A stretch of 64,000 nt of DNA from Leptospira ognonensis (GTDB lineage: Bacteria; Spirochaetota; Leptospiria; Leptospirales; Leptospiraceae), in NCBI RefSeq assembly GCF_004770745.1, contig NZ_RQGD01000034.1, positions 248,001 through 312,000 on the forward strand, given 5' to 3'. Within the stretch, counting starts at the first letter, position 1; each line of letters opens with the position of its first letter. This document shows, in pieces, positions 48,596 through 57,876 of this stretch. A program made the position numbers and the translations under genes. The notes under the pieces are model-generated. The model made no database searches, was not told the origin of the DNA, and saw only the letters and a list, made by a program, of their open reading frames with translations.

Positions 48596-49710
48596 TGCCA
48601 TTTCACTTTGCCGTAAATACGGAAGACAAAACTAGTTTTGCTCGTTCTGGCACTCTTGAGATCAATGGAAATGTCGTTCAGACTCCTGTTTTCATGCCAG
48701 TTGGAACGCGGGGCAGTGTCAAATCGCTCACATCTGAGGATTTGTATGAGATTGGCTATAATCTCATTTTAGGAAATACCTACCATCTCTATTTAAAGCC
48801 AGGTACAGATGTATTAGATCACTTTGGTGGTTTAAAAAATTTTATGTCCTACCAAAGGGCCCTCCTCACAGATTCGGGTGGCTTTCAAGTTTTTTCCCTT
48901 TCGGGACTTTTTAAATTTGAAGACGATGGTGTTCGGTTTCAATCGCACATTGATGGCAGTAGGCATAAATTCACTCCGGAATCAGTGATTGATGTCCAAA
49001 GAAGCATTGGATCTGACATTATGATGGTACTGGACGATTGTGCGCCTTATGGAAGTTCTGTGGAAAGACTCAAGGAGTCTTTGGAGAGAACACATAGATG
49101 GGCCAAAATTTCGGTTGACTACTGGCTAGAGAGGCCAGGTGACCAAAGCCTCTTTGGAATTGTGCAAGGAGGCACAAAAGCAGACCTTAGATTAGAGAGT
49201 TTGCAATATCTGCAGTCCTTACCCTTTCCGGGAATTGCTTTAGGAGGGCTTTCCGTTGGCGAGCCAAGACCCGAATACGTGCGTATTTTGGAAGCCGTGG
49301 CTCCTCATTTGGACCCAGCTAGACCTCATTATCTAATGGGTGTAGGAACGGTCGTCGACATCCTGGATGGGGTTAAAAATGGCATCGATATGTTTGATTG
49401 TGTTCTCCCCACGAGAAATGCGCGAAATGGTCAGGTATTTACGAGTTACGGTAAGGTAAACCTCCGAAATGAGAGCCATAGACTCTCTACTCAGCCCATT
49501 GACCCAGAATGCCAGTGTAAGGTTTGTAATAATTACAGTCTTGGGTATCTTAGACACCTTCATAAAGTGAAGGAGCTGAGTGCTTTCAGTCTTTCCACCT
49601 ATCACAACTTATATTTCATGAAAAAGTTTATGTCAGAGTTACGAGAATCCATTGAAAATAAGGAATTTAGCTCTTTTTCTGAACATTGGAAAAAATTATA
49701 TGCTTCCTGA
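48595..49710 (+). CDS. tgt: Queuine tRNA-ribosyltransferase
   Basis: Exchanges guanine-34 for queuine/preQ1 in tRNAs. 371 residues: [24 protein letters not shown] with active-site Asp, [22 protein letters not shown] and the Zn-binding [18 protein letters not shown]. Start GTG at 48595 overlaps fur by one base. Confidence 0.95.
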   Translation: MPFHFAVNTEDKTSFARSGTLEINGNVVQTPVFMPVGTRGSVKSLTSEDLYEIGYNLILGNTYHLYLKPGTDVLDHFGGLKNFMSYQRALLTDSGGFQVFSLSGLFKFEDDGVRFQSHIDGSRHKFTPESVIDVQRSIGSDIMMVLDDCAPYGSSVERLKESLERTHRWAKISVDYWLERPGDQSLFGIVQGGTKADLRLESLQYLQSLPFPGIALGGLSVGEPRPEYVRILEAVAPHLDPARPHYLMGVGTVVDILDGVKNGIDMFDCVLPTRNARNGQVFTSYGKVNLRNESHRLSTQPIDPECQCKVCNNYSLGYLRHLHKVKELSAFSLSTYHNLYFMKKFMSELRESIENKEFSSFSEHWKKLYAS

Positions 49711-49717
49711 AATTATT

Positions 49718-49742
49718 AGGTTGACGTACCTGTTTTTTTTTT
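49718..49742 (+). terminator. Weak terminator or T-run after tgt
   Basis: AGGT pairs with ACCT over a 6-base loop, then ten T. The stem is only 4 bases. TTGACG at 49721-49726 overlaps and may instead be a -35 box for the STAS gene. Confidence 0.35.
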
Positions 49743-49762
49743 ATGTGATTGTACCGTCATTT

Positions 49763-49777
49763 CTACATTGAATGTAG
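49763..49777 (+). promoter_or_regulatory. 7-1-7 palindrome upstream of the STAS gene
   Basis: CTACATT-G-AATGTAG is a perfect 7-1-7 inverted repeat, 26 bases ahead of the ATG at 49804 and ahead of its GAGGAG RBS. The architecture is that of Fur-family operators, though the bases differ from the usual Fur box. Confidence 0.4.
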
Positions 49778-49803
49778 CTTCACTGAGGAGTCTCTAGACA
49801 CAC

Positions 49804-50139
49804 ATGGAAATCACTAGAAGGGAAAAAGATAAAATCGTAGTCCTCGACATTAACGGGGAAATCGACCTTTACAACGCTCCTGAAATTAAGGATGTTATTG
49901 CAAAATTGATTGAAGAGCAGAAATACTGCATCGTTATCAACCTAGAGAAAGTTTCTTATATCGATTCCTCCGGCATTGGAGCTTTGATTTCGAGCTTATC
50001 AAACTTGAAAAAGTATCAAGGTGGCTTAAAGATCATTAATGTTGCAGGTTCAGTACGAAAAGTATTTGAACTTACCAAATTAACCTCTTTTTTCGAAATC
50101 TTCGACAACGAAGACGAAGCCACTGCCGCATTCAAATAG
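49804..50139 (+). CDS. STAS-domain anti-sigma-factor antagonist
   Basis: 111-residue SpoIIAA/RsbV-like protein. Hallmark DGEID... pattern seen as DINGEIDLYNAPEIKD, and VSYIDSSGIGALIS carries the phosphorylatable Ser (DSSG, Ser55/56). It would be phosphorylated by an RsbW-like kinase and dephosphorylated by a SpoIIE-type enzyme. Both types are in this window, at a distance. Confidence 0.92.
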   Translation: MEITRREKDKIVVLDINGEIDLYNAPEIKDVIAKLIEEQKYCIVINLEKVSYIDSSGIGALISSLSNLKKYQGGLKIINVAGSVRKVFELTKLTSFFEIFDNEDEATAAFK

Positions 50140-50198
50140 GGAAGAAGGCATCCGCTTTCTTTTCTATTTGCTTCCCCCAAAGAACTAAGGAGTATATT

Positions 50199-51641
50199 AT
50201 GTTACTTAAGTTAAAGACACCTGTCTTGCTTGTAACAATGTCAATTGCTATGTCTACAGTCGTTAACTGTGGGCAGGAGTTGCCATTGCAAGAGCTTGCG
50301 ATCGCTAAAACGCAAGTAGAACGTGCTGAAAAATTGAAGGCTGAAGAGTATTCGCCTGACGAATTCCAAGAGGCGAAAAAAAGTCTCATTCAGGCAAACG
50401 AATACGCGGCTGAAGAAAAAGCCTCCGATTCAAAAAAGAGTGCCGATTATGCGATTTCTAAAGCCTATGACGCGTTGGAGAAAACATTGCCAAAGCTAAC
50501 TGCAAAGACACGCGAAGAGGCAGTTGCCAATTTGGATGCAGCCGATGAAGCAAATGCAGCTGAATCCTCTCCTGAAGAGTTTAAAAAAGCAACGGAATTG
50601 AAAAATGCGGGCGATGCGAAACTAACATCTGCTGATGCCTCCCTTGCTGCTTATCTCCGTGAAGAAAATGATGAGAAAGCAAAAGAAGCAAAACGTGACC
50701 AGGCGCTGGGTGAATATGAGGAAGCTTACAACCTTTATCTTGAATCTAAAAAATCAGGACAAGATGCGAAAGCAGTTTCCCTCGAAAAATCAGACGCGAT
50801 TCGTAAATCCGCGGATGAAGTAGATGCCAATTTACAGAAAGCTGGAAGATATTATAACGGAAGCAATCCTGCCGTTGAAGAAGAAAAAGCACGCATCCAA
50901 GCAGCATACGCTGATATTGAAGCGGGTAAACTCAAAGCTGCAGATGAAAAAATTAAAACAGCAAGAGCAGCTTCGGTTCCTCTTTTGGCTGCGTCTGTTA
51001 AAGACCATGCAAAAGACAGAAATAGCCAAGCTAGAGATGTGGTAGAAGATGCAAACGTTCGCTTCTCGGATCTAAAATCTGATGCACTTCAAAAATCTCC
51101 TGCGACAAAAGATGCTTATAGCAGCGCGCAGGAAAACCTTGGCGCCGCGAATGAATCACTCGCTTCCTCCTCAAATTTGTACGAGCAAGAGAAATATGAA
51201 GATTCACTTGCCCAATCAGAGGAATCGATTCGACTCGCTGAGATATCTATCGACCAGGTAGAAACGCTAAAACTGAATGGACTTGCGACTCCTTCCGATA
51301 CGAAGAAAAAAGATCGCGCAACAACCGTTAAAGAAGATGGTAATAAATCAGATACTACAGAGACCACTGAGGTTACTTCTGATACCTCTAATGAAGGCGG
51401 TAGTTCGAATTTAAAAGATCTCGGAAAGGGATGGAAACAATACACAGTTTCTAAATCAAATCCAGCTGATTGCCTTTGGAGGATTGCCGAAAAAACAGAT
51501 GTCTATAATGATTCAAAATTATGGCCAAGAATTTTCGAAGCAAATCGTGGTAAAATCAAGAACAAGAACCTGATTTACCCAAGACAGAAACTGAACATAC
51601 CTCCGAAATCCGGTAAAATTGGCTCACCGCCAAGGAAGTAA
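50199..51641 (+). CDS. LysM-containing lipoprotein with coiled coils
   Basis: 480-residue lipoprotein: signal peptide ending STVVNC (Cys24). Residues 30-350 are Lys/Ala/Glu-rich helices in repeating units. A C-terminal LysM peptidoglycan-binding domain (about 413-462: YTVSKSNPADCLWRIAEK, PRIFEANRGKIKNKNLIYPRQKL) anchors it to the wall. It probably bridges the outer or inner membrane and peptidoglycan. It has a terminator downstream. Confidence 0.82.
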   Translation: MLLKLKTPVLLVTMSIAMSTVVNCGQELPLQELAIAKTQVERAEKLKAEEYSPDEFQEAKKSLIQANEYAAEEKASDSKKSADYAISKAYDALEKTLPKLTAKTREEAVANLDAADEANAAESSPEEFKKATELKNAGDAKLTSADASLAAYLREENDEKAKEAKRDQALGEYEEAYNLYLESKKSGQDAKAVSLEKSDAIRKSADEVDANLQKAGRYYNGSNPAVEEEKARIQAAYADIEAGKLKAADEKIKTARAASVPLLAASVKDHAKDRNSQARDVVEDANVRFSDLKSDALQKSPATKDAYSSAQENLGAANESLASSSNLYEQEKYEDSLAQSEESIRLAEISIDQVETLKLNGLATPSDTKKKDRATTVKEDGNKSDTTETTEVTSDTSNEGGSSNLKDLGKGWKQYTVSKSNPADCLWRIAEKTDVYNDSKLWPRIFEANRGKIKNKNLIYPRQKLNIPPKSGKIGSPPRK

Positions 51642-51664
51642 TTTTTTAGTCTAATTGATGTAAG

Positions 51665-51688
51665 AAAAGCTGTCTCAGGGCAGCTTTT
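51665..51688 (+). terminator. Rho-independent terminator
   Basis: Stem AAAAGCTG / CAGCTTTT with an 8-base loop followed by more T. It ends the LysM lipoprotein transcript. A strong RBS (GGAGGGGGG) for nadC follows at once, so nadC would need its own promoter or readthrough. Confidence 0.85.
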
Positions 51689-51712
51689 TTTTTGCTCGGA
51701 GGGGGGATCACG

Positions 51713-52582
51713 ATGGAGTCAATCAGAGGATACACGGAACCTGTCACTAAACTGACTGCAGGTGACTTTGAATCATTGGTTCAATTGGCATGGGCAGAGG
51801 ACATGCCGAATGGAGATATCACGACAGACTCGCTTTTTAATGAAAATGAGCAGGCCAAGGCGACATTACTTTCCAAAGATGAAGGCGTGTTATGTGGAAC
51901 AGCTGTCATTGATAGTTTGTTACAAAGAGTTGAAAACCAAGTTATCTATCATGCTGTCTTAATGGATGGTTCCAAACTTTCAAAAGGTTCGGTGATCGGA
52001 GAACTATCCGGTTCTCTCGCCATGATTTTAAAGATGGAAAGGATCATGCTTAACTTTCTCCAATACCTTTCTGGCATTGCGACAAATGCTTACTTAGTCA
52101 CTCAAGAATATCCTAATTTAGTCATACTTGATACTCGGAAAACTTTGCCAGGTTATCGAAAGTTGGCAAAATATGCGGTTCATACAGGTGGTGGCTGGAA
52201 TCATCGTTTGAATTTATCTGAAATGGCAATGTTAAAAGACAACCATATTGCAAAAGCAGGATCCATTCAGAGTGCCGTCTCGATGGTTCGAAAATTGCAT
52301 CCTACTCGTAAAATAGAATTAGAAATTGATGGCTTAGCTCAACTCGATGAGGCCATTTCGGCTTCACCGGATATCATTCTACTTGATAATTTTTCTCTTA
52401 CGGATACTCGTGAGGCGATTTTAAAACTTCGAAATGTTGCACCCTTAATCAAAATTGAATGTTCTGGAGGCATTACTCCAGATAAATTAAAAGCACTTTC
52501 CGAATTTTCAGCCGTTGGTGTGAGTATGGGCTATCTGACCCATACGGTTCGATTTTTAGATATAAGCCTGGAGATTCATTAG
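51713..52582 (+). CDS. nadC: Nicotinate-nucleotide pyrophosphorylase
   Basis: Converts quinolinate and PRPP to nicotinate mononucleotide (NAD synthesis). 289 residues. EDMPNGDITTDSL at the N-terminus, LDTRKTLPGYRKLAKYAVHTGGGWNHRL and LKDNHI in the middle, and IECSGGI near the end are the family signature. I chose ATG 51713 behind the GGAGGGGGG RBS; a TTG at 51692 would add seven residues. Confidence 0.95.
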   Translation: MESIRGYTEPVTKLTAGDFESLVQLAWAEDMPNGDITTDSLFNENEQAKATLLSKDEGVLCGTAVIDSLLQRVENQVIYHAVLMDGSKLSKGSVIGELSGSLAMILKMERIMLNFLQYLSGIATNAYLVTQEYPNLVILDTRKTLPGYRKLAKYAVHTGGGWNHRLNLSEMAMLKDNHIAKAGSIQSAVSMVRKLHPTRKIELEIDGLAQLDEAISASPDIILLDNFSLTDTREAILKLRNVAPLIKIECSGGITPDKLKALSEFSAVGVSMGYLTHTVRFLDISLEIH

Positions 52583-54636
52583 TGGGTTTATACCAAGACA
52601 TAACAGAAAGTAGCGAACTTTTTCAAGCAATCGACAAAAGACTTGGACCAGAGAAGACGAACCTTGTCCGTAAGGCATTTGATGTTGCCAGTCGTATGCA
52701 TGAGGGACAGAAAAGGTTATCGGGAGAGCCTTATATCATCCATCCGATGAACGTCGCCTCTATCTTGGATGAACTAGGTTTAGATGAAAGAGCAATTGCT
52801 GCTGGGTTACTGCATGATGTCGTAGAAGACACTAGCTATTCAAAAGAGGACATGGCCAAGGAATTTGGTGAGGACATCGCGGATTTAGTCGAGGGTGTGA
52901 CAAAAATATCTGAAATTAAATCACAATCTAAAGAATCGGAAGCAGCAGAAAACATACGTAAGATGCTCATGGCAACGATCAAAGATGTTAGAGTGATGCT
53001 CATTAAACTCGCCGACAAAACACATAATGTTAGAACCTTAAAATTTCAACCGCCAGAAAAACAAAAGCGCATCGCAAAAGAGGTTTTGTCGTTATATGCT
53101 CCCATAGCGGGAAGGCTTGGTGTTTACAAAGTTAAATTTGAACTGGAAGATTTAGCGTTTCAAGCAATACATCCAGAAGAATACCAAGAAATTAAGAAAC
53201 GGGTTGCAGCCAAAAAATCCGAGAGAGATGAATATATCGATAAGATAAAAATCATCCTTAAACAACGTTTAGCTGAAATCAATATTGAAGCGAAGATGGA
53301 TGGCAGAGCGAAACATTTTTATTCGATCTATCGAAAAATGGTAACTAAGGAAAAAACATTTTCCGAAATTTTTGATTTGCGTGCTGTTAGAATCATAACC
53401 AATGAGATCAAAGATTGTTATGGAGTTCTTGGGATCGTACATACGCTTTGGACACCCATCCCGGGCCGATTTAAGGATTATATTGCAACACCTAAAACGA
53501 ATTTATACCAGTCCCTTCATACGACTGTATTCGGTCCAGATGGAAGACCAATGGAGGTGCAAATTCGCACCAAGGAAATGAATGCGATCGCAGAAAATGG
53601 GATCGCGGCACATTGGGCATATAAAGAGTCATCTAATTTATCCAAAATTAGTTTATCGATGCAGCCAGGACTCGAAAATGCATTTCGCTTAAAATGGCTT
53701 GAAGTCTTAAAATCTTGGCAGGATCCCAATCTCGATTCAAAAGAATTTTTAGAAGAGTTACAGTACGATTTACACGAGGATGAAGTCTTCGTTTTTACTC
53801 CAAAGGGAGAAATTGTTGAAATGCAAAAAGGAGCAACAGTTCTTGATTATGCGTTTCGTATTCATACTGATGTGGGCATCCATGCAAGAGGTGGAAAAGT
53901 AAACGGACGTATGGTGACTTTACGAACTGAATTAAAATCCGGAGACCAAGTAGAGATCATCACAGAAAAAAGTGCGAAGCCTTCGCCCATCTGGCTTCGA
54001 ATCGTTAAAACTCCATCAGCACGTCAAAAATTAAGACAATATTTTAGAAAATTACAAGAAGAGAACCAAAGAGAAACCATTGCTTCGGTACTAGATCAGC
54101 AAAATCAAGTTTATGATGAAAACGCGATTAAAGAAATTAAGAAGGTTAAAATCAAAAAACCTTCAAAAACGAATCCGAACAAACCTGAGAAAAAAGAATT
54201 CGGAGTCTCTGTGGCGGGTTGGACAGATGTTCCTGTAAGGATTGCCTCCTGCTGTACGCCGATCCCTGGCGATGAGATTATAGGTTTTATTACACGCGGA
54301 CGAGGAGTGAGCGTACACAAAAAAGACTGCGATACGGCAAATAAACAATTGGAGTGGATGAAGACAATTCCCGTTAGGTGGGATGGACCTGGGGAACCAA
54401 TTCCTGTTCAAATCGAAGTTCGTGCACGTGATGTGCAAGGTATTTATCTTTCTATGGTAGAGTGTATTTCGAATACAGAAACGAATATATTGGAAGCAGG
54501 AGCAAGCTCTCACCCTAATGGCACACTGACCGCAAAATTTATGTTAGAAGTAGATCATCTGGACCAACTAAAAGAAATATTAGATAACTTACGATTGATC
54601 GAAGGTGTTATTTTTGCCGAACGTGTTAAAAAATGA
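52582..54636 (+). CDS. rel: (p)ppGpp synthetase/hydrolase Rel
   Basis: Bifunctional stringent-response enzyme, 684 residues. The HD hydrolase has His54 and His78-Asp79 (LLHDVVEDT) and looks intact. The synthetase region (about 230-345) has DLRAVRIITNEIKDCYGVLG and KTNLYQSLHTTVFGP. A TGS domain (about 395-455; VFTPKGEIVEMQKGATVLDYAF) and a C-terminal ACT domain (about 605-684) follow. Start is GTG, overlapping the nadC stop (TAGTG). The 3' end overlaps the convergent GH13 gene by 11 bases. Confidence 0.95.
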   Translation: MGLYQDITESSELFQAIDKRLGPEKTNLVRKAFDVASRMHEGQKRLSGEPYIIHPMNVASILDELGLDERAIAAGLLHDVVEDTSYSKEDMAKEFGEDIADLVEGVTKISEIKSQSKESEAAENIRKMLMATIKDVRVMLIKLADKTHNVRTLKFQPPEKQKRIAKEVLSLYAPIAGRLGVYKVKFELEDLAFQAIHPEEYQEIKKRVAAKKSERDEYIDKIKIILKQRLAEINIEAKMDGRAKHFYSIYRKMVTKEKTFSEIFDLRAVRIITNEIKDCYGVLGIVHTLWTPIPGRFKDYIATPKTNLYQSLHTTVFGPDGRPMEVQIRTKEMNAIAENGIAAHWAYKESSNLSKISLSMQPGLENAFRLKWLEVLKSWQDPNLDSKEFLEELQYDLHEDEVFVFTPKGEIVEMQKGATVLDYAFRIHTDVGIHARGGKVNGRMVTLRTELKSGDQVEIITEKSAKPSPIWLRIVKTPSARQKLRQYFRKLQEENQRETIASVLDQQNQVYDENAIKEIKKVKIKKPSKTNPNKPEKKEFGVSVAGWTDVPVRIASCCTPIPGDEIIGFITRGRGVSVHKKDCDTANKQLEWMKTIPVRWDGPGEPIPVQIEVRARDVQGIYLSMVECISNTETNILEAGASSHPNGTLTAKFMLEVDHLDQLKEILDNLRLIEGVIFAERVKK

Positions 54637-56026
54637 ACCATTGAGCTTGGTTTGCGTTTAATTTAAAATAGAATCCATTAGCAAGATCTGCTATCGAGGG
54701 CTTTGGAAAGATACTATTTGAAATTTGATCCCGAAGTTCACCTGTGAAGTCCACAGGAGAGGTTAGCATCACTTTGCCGGAAAGCTCGTAAGACATGGGA
54801 TTCCAGATCAAAAGTTCTTTGGTGTTAGCATAAGTTAGGAGATGCGCTAGGATTCTTCCGTCCCCGTAGAGATCATAAGAGAGTATAGTTCTTTCTATAA
54901 TCGTTGGACGCGAATTTAGTATTTTAAAAATTCGCTCATAGTAAGATATGTAGGGTTCTTTTGTTTTCTCTTTATCTCTTTTTCCTAATTGAACTGGTAA
55001 TTTGATTTTGTTTCCCATCTCTTGGCCATTATAATATAGCAATATACCGGGGATAAAACAAAGAAGACCGAAAAAATTTAAACTCTCTTCTTGGAAGTGC
55101 TTCGCAGATCTTTCTTCATCATGGTTTTCAAGAAAACGAATTGATTTGTTTTGGAATTCCAGGTTTGCATCAAGATGTTCACAGACCCCAATTCCGTTTT
55201 TATGACTTAAACGATCATATAGAGTTTTGTCGTAAGTACCGTCAAATCCGGCTGTTTGTAAATCATATTCTCTATTCCAGTAAGCTTCTGCATAAAATTT
55301 AAAATCTGGAAATTTCGATTTAACTTTTGAAATAAGTTCCTGCCAATAATTTATTCCTTGTTTTCCATGCGTGGAAAAAAACACATCAGCTAAAGCAAGC
55401 ATAGCCATATCACATCTAACACCATCACAAAGTTTAGCGATATCCAGAAGGATCGTTAAATGAAGTTCTAATGTTTGAGGTTTTGAAAAATCCCATTGAA
55501 CTGTATCTGTCCATCCATCAAAGTAAGGATCTCTACCATGGGCAAAGATTAATTTTGAGCTGTGCTGGAAGTGGTTTTTGTCAACCTGTTCGCCTCTTAG
55601 AAAACATTCTGGATGTGTGTAGAGGAGAGGAGTATCAAGTGACATATGGTTAGGGACAAAATCGAGAATCAGCTTTTTATTTCGTCTATGCAACTCATCC
55701 TTAAATCGCAGTAACTCGCTATCGCTCGTGAGTTCCAAATTTAGTTTGTAGTCATAAATTGCATAGGGAGAGCTGAGGATATCCTCATCAGTAACGTCGG
55801 TTAAGGCTCTCCTAAATTCATTTCTGAGGCCTTCATGGGACTGTGCAATTTTGCGGGAACCAGGGCTCATTTCCCAGATTCCCATAAGCCATATTTCATT
55901 GGCGGCAGAAACAGCTGGAATTTCCCAAAAATGAGAGTTCATTTCTCCGATTCTATATTCATTCTCTAAGCAAAAAATCCTTGAGTGGATCTCATATAAG
56001 CGAGTTTGATGGAAGGGATGTTTCAT
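54626..56026 (-). CDS. GH13 alpha-amylase-family enzyme
   Basis: 466-residue glycoside hydrolase of the GH13 family without signal peptide, so cytoplasmic. Four conserved regions: DFVPNHMS, GVRCDMAML (nucleophile Asp), FYAEAYW (acid/base Glu) and FLENHDEER (transition-state Asp). Substrate likely a maltodextrin- or trehalose-type glucan; not resolved. Divergent from the binding-protein gene with only about 17-35 bases between starts. Confidence 0.85.
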   Translation of the reverse strand: MKHPFHQTRLYEIHSRIFCLENEYRIGEMNSHFWEIPAVSAANEIWLMGIWEMSPGSRKIAQSHEGLRNEFRRALTDVTDEDILSSPYAIYDYKLNLELTSDSELLRFKDELHRRNKKLILDFVPNHMSLDTPLLYTHPECFLRGEQVDKNHFQHSSKLIFAHGRDPYFDGWTDTVQWDFSKPQTLELHLTILLDIAKLCDGVRCDMAMLALADVFFSTHGKQGINYWQELISKVKSKFPDFKFYAEAYWNREYDLQTAGFDGTYDKTLYDRLSHKNGIGVCEHLDANLEFQNKSIRFLENHDEERSAKHFQEESLNFFGLLCFIPGILLYYNGQEMGNKIKLPVQLGKRDKEKTKEPYISYYERIFKILNSRPTIIERTILSYDLYGDGRILAHLLTYANTKELLIWNPMSYELSGKVMLTSPVDFTGELRDQISNSIFPKPSIADLANGFYFKLNANQAQWFIF

Positions 56027-56041
56027 TTACGGTGACGTAAA
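56026..56041. repeat. Short inverted repeat between divergent genes
   Basis: TTTACG-GTGA-CGTAAA (6-4-6). It overlaps the first base of the GH13 start region and sits between it and the binding-protein gene. Possible operator shared by both. Confidence 0.35.
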
Positions 56042-56061
56042 TTATGACAAAAGGAATCTCA

Positions 56062-57876
56062 ATGCGCAAGTCTCTTTTTCAAGTTTTGTTTGTTTCTCTC
56101 TTATTGAATGCTTTTTTCTTCCATTGTTCAGAAAGTGACTCCTCTAACGAATCAGTTTCGAAGGTAGTAGATATCGCATGGGAAGGTGACCCTAAAACGA
56201 TACCAGATGCCTTAAAAGAAGAAAATCCTATGGTAAGTCCCGATGCGGTGAAGGGTGGGAAGATTCGATTCTATTCGCATCAGTTTCCAAAGTCCCTAAA
56301 TTATTACCTTGATCAGTTTACTACAACGGCACGAATTTTTACTTCGCTTTATGAACCTTTAACCGCGTATCATCCAACGACTTTGGAAACGATTCCTCAT
56401 CTTGCGAAAAGTTGGAAGATTTCACCAGACAAGCGTAAGTTTACTTTTTACCTAGACAGAAATGCGAAATGGTCAGATGGAAGGAACATTACCGCGGATG
56501 ATGTAATTTTTACTTATGAGACCATCATGAATCCAAAACATGCAACAGCAGTTTTTAGAATATCGTTATCTCGTTTCTCTAAGCCCATAAAGGAGGATGA
56601 TTATACTGTGACCTTTGAAGCGAAGGAAGTTCATTGGAACAATTTTAATGATATAGCATCATCCATATTTATCCTTCCAAAACATTATTTTGAAGGTAAA
56701 GATTTCAATAAAGAAAACTTCGAGTTTCCAATTGTATCTGGACCTTATAAAATTGTTGAATCAAAGAAGTCTCGATATATTAAACTAGAACGAAGAGGTG
56801 ACTATTGGCAAAGGGCTTACCCGTTTAATAAAGGCAGATATAATTTTGATCAAATCGTCTATAAGGTTTATAATGAAGAAGCAGTAGCGCTCCAAGCATT
56901 TAAAAAAGGAGATATGGATATTTATCCAGTTTACACTGCTCATATTTGGGTTGAAGAAACGAAAGGACAAGCATTCGAAAACAAATGGATCGCCAAACAA
57001 CGTATTTTTAATTTAAAGCCAGTAGGGTTTCAGGGATGGGCAATGAACTCACGAAGAGAAATTTTCTCCGATAAAAGAGTCCGCGAAGCGATGGCACTCT
57101 TAGTAGATCGAAAGCTCATGATCGACAAACTCGCTTTTGGAGAATATGATCCAACAAATAGCTATTACCCAGACTATTATTTAGGATCTGAAAAAAATCC
57201 GAACCAACCAGTAGAATTCAATATCGAAAAAGCAAGAAAGCTACTCGCTGAGGCAGGTTGGAAACCAAATGCGAGCGGAATTCTTGAAAAAAATGGTAAA
57301 CCTTTTACGTTCACGATTCTAGATCGCGATAAGAAAACAGAAAAATATTTTACCGTATTCTTAGAAAAAGCAAAGGAAGTGGGTATCTCTGCAAACATTG
57401 ATACCTTAGATCTTGCGGCCTGGAGTGCAAAGGTAGATAAATATGATTTTGATATGACATGGGCTGCCTGGGGCTCAGGTGTGTTTAAAGATCCCGAGTC
57501 GCAATGGCATTCCAAATATGCAAACGAAGAAGGACAGCCAAATTTGCCAGGACTAAAATTGCCGATAGTAGATTCACTTATCGAAAAGCAGAAGACCGAG
57601 TTCAATCTTGACAAAAGAAATGCGATCATCAAAGAAATTGATAAAATTGTGTATAAAGAATATCCTTATGTGCTGCTCTGGCACTTACCAAGCGTTAGGT
57701 TGCTCTATTGGAGAAAATTTGGTCAACCAAAACTTCCTCTCGGAAGATATGGAGATGAAAGTTTCGCGACAGAATATTGGTGGTATGACGAAAAAATGGA
57801 TTCTAGTTTAAAAAAAGCGATAGACCAAGACGAGTCCCTACCTGAATACAAAGCTGTTGTTAAGTGGGAAAAATAA
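56062..57876 (+). CDS. Oligopeptide-type (family 5) solute-binding lipoprotein
   Basis: 604-residue extracellular solute-binding protein, family 5. The signal peptide ends FFHC (Cys22 lipobox), then the SBP_bac_5 core: TTARIFTSLYEPLTAY, SWKISPDKRKFTFYLDRNAKWSDG and ITADDVIFTYET motifs, and a C-terminal YPYVLLWH. No permease or ATPase genes are nearby, so it is an orphan. I chose ATG 56062 with RBS AGGA; ATG 56044 would add six residues before the signal. Confidence 0.9.
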   Translation: MRKSLFQVLFVSLLLNAFFFHCSESDSSNESVSKVVDIAWEGDPKTIPDALKEENPMVSPDAVKGGKIRFYSHQFPKSLNYYLDQFTTTARIFTSLYEPLTAYHPTTLETIPHLAKSWKISPDKRKFTFYLDRNAKWSDGRNITADDVIFTYETIMNPKHATAVFRISLSRFSKPIKEDDYTVTFEAKEVHWNNFNDIASSIFILPKHYFEGKDFNKENFEFPIVSGPYKIVESKKSRYIKLERRGDYWQRAYPFNKGRYNFDQIVYKVYNEEAVALQAFKKGDMDIYPVYTAHIWVEETKGQAFENKWIAKQRIFNLKPVGFQGWAMNSRREIFSDKRVREAMALLVDRKLMIDKLAFGEYDPTNSYYPDYYLGSEKNPNQPVEFNIEKARKLLAEAGWKPNASGILEKNGKPFTFTILDRDKKTEKYFTVFLEKAKEVGISANIDTLDLAAWSAKVDKYDFDMTWAAWGSGVFKDPESQWHSKYANEEGQPNLPGLKLPIVDSLIEKQKTEFNLDKRNAIIKEIDKIVYKEYPYVLLWHLPSVRLLYWRKFGQPKLPLGRYGDESFATEYWWYDEKMDSSLKKAIDQDESLPEYKAVVKWEK

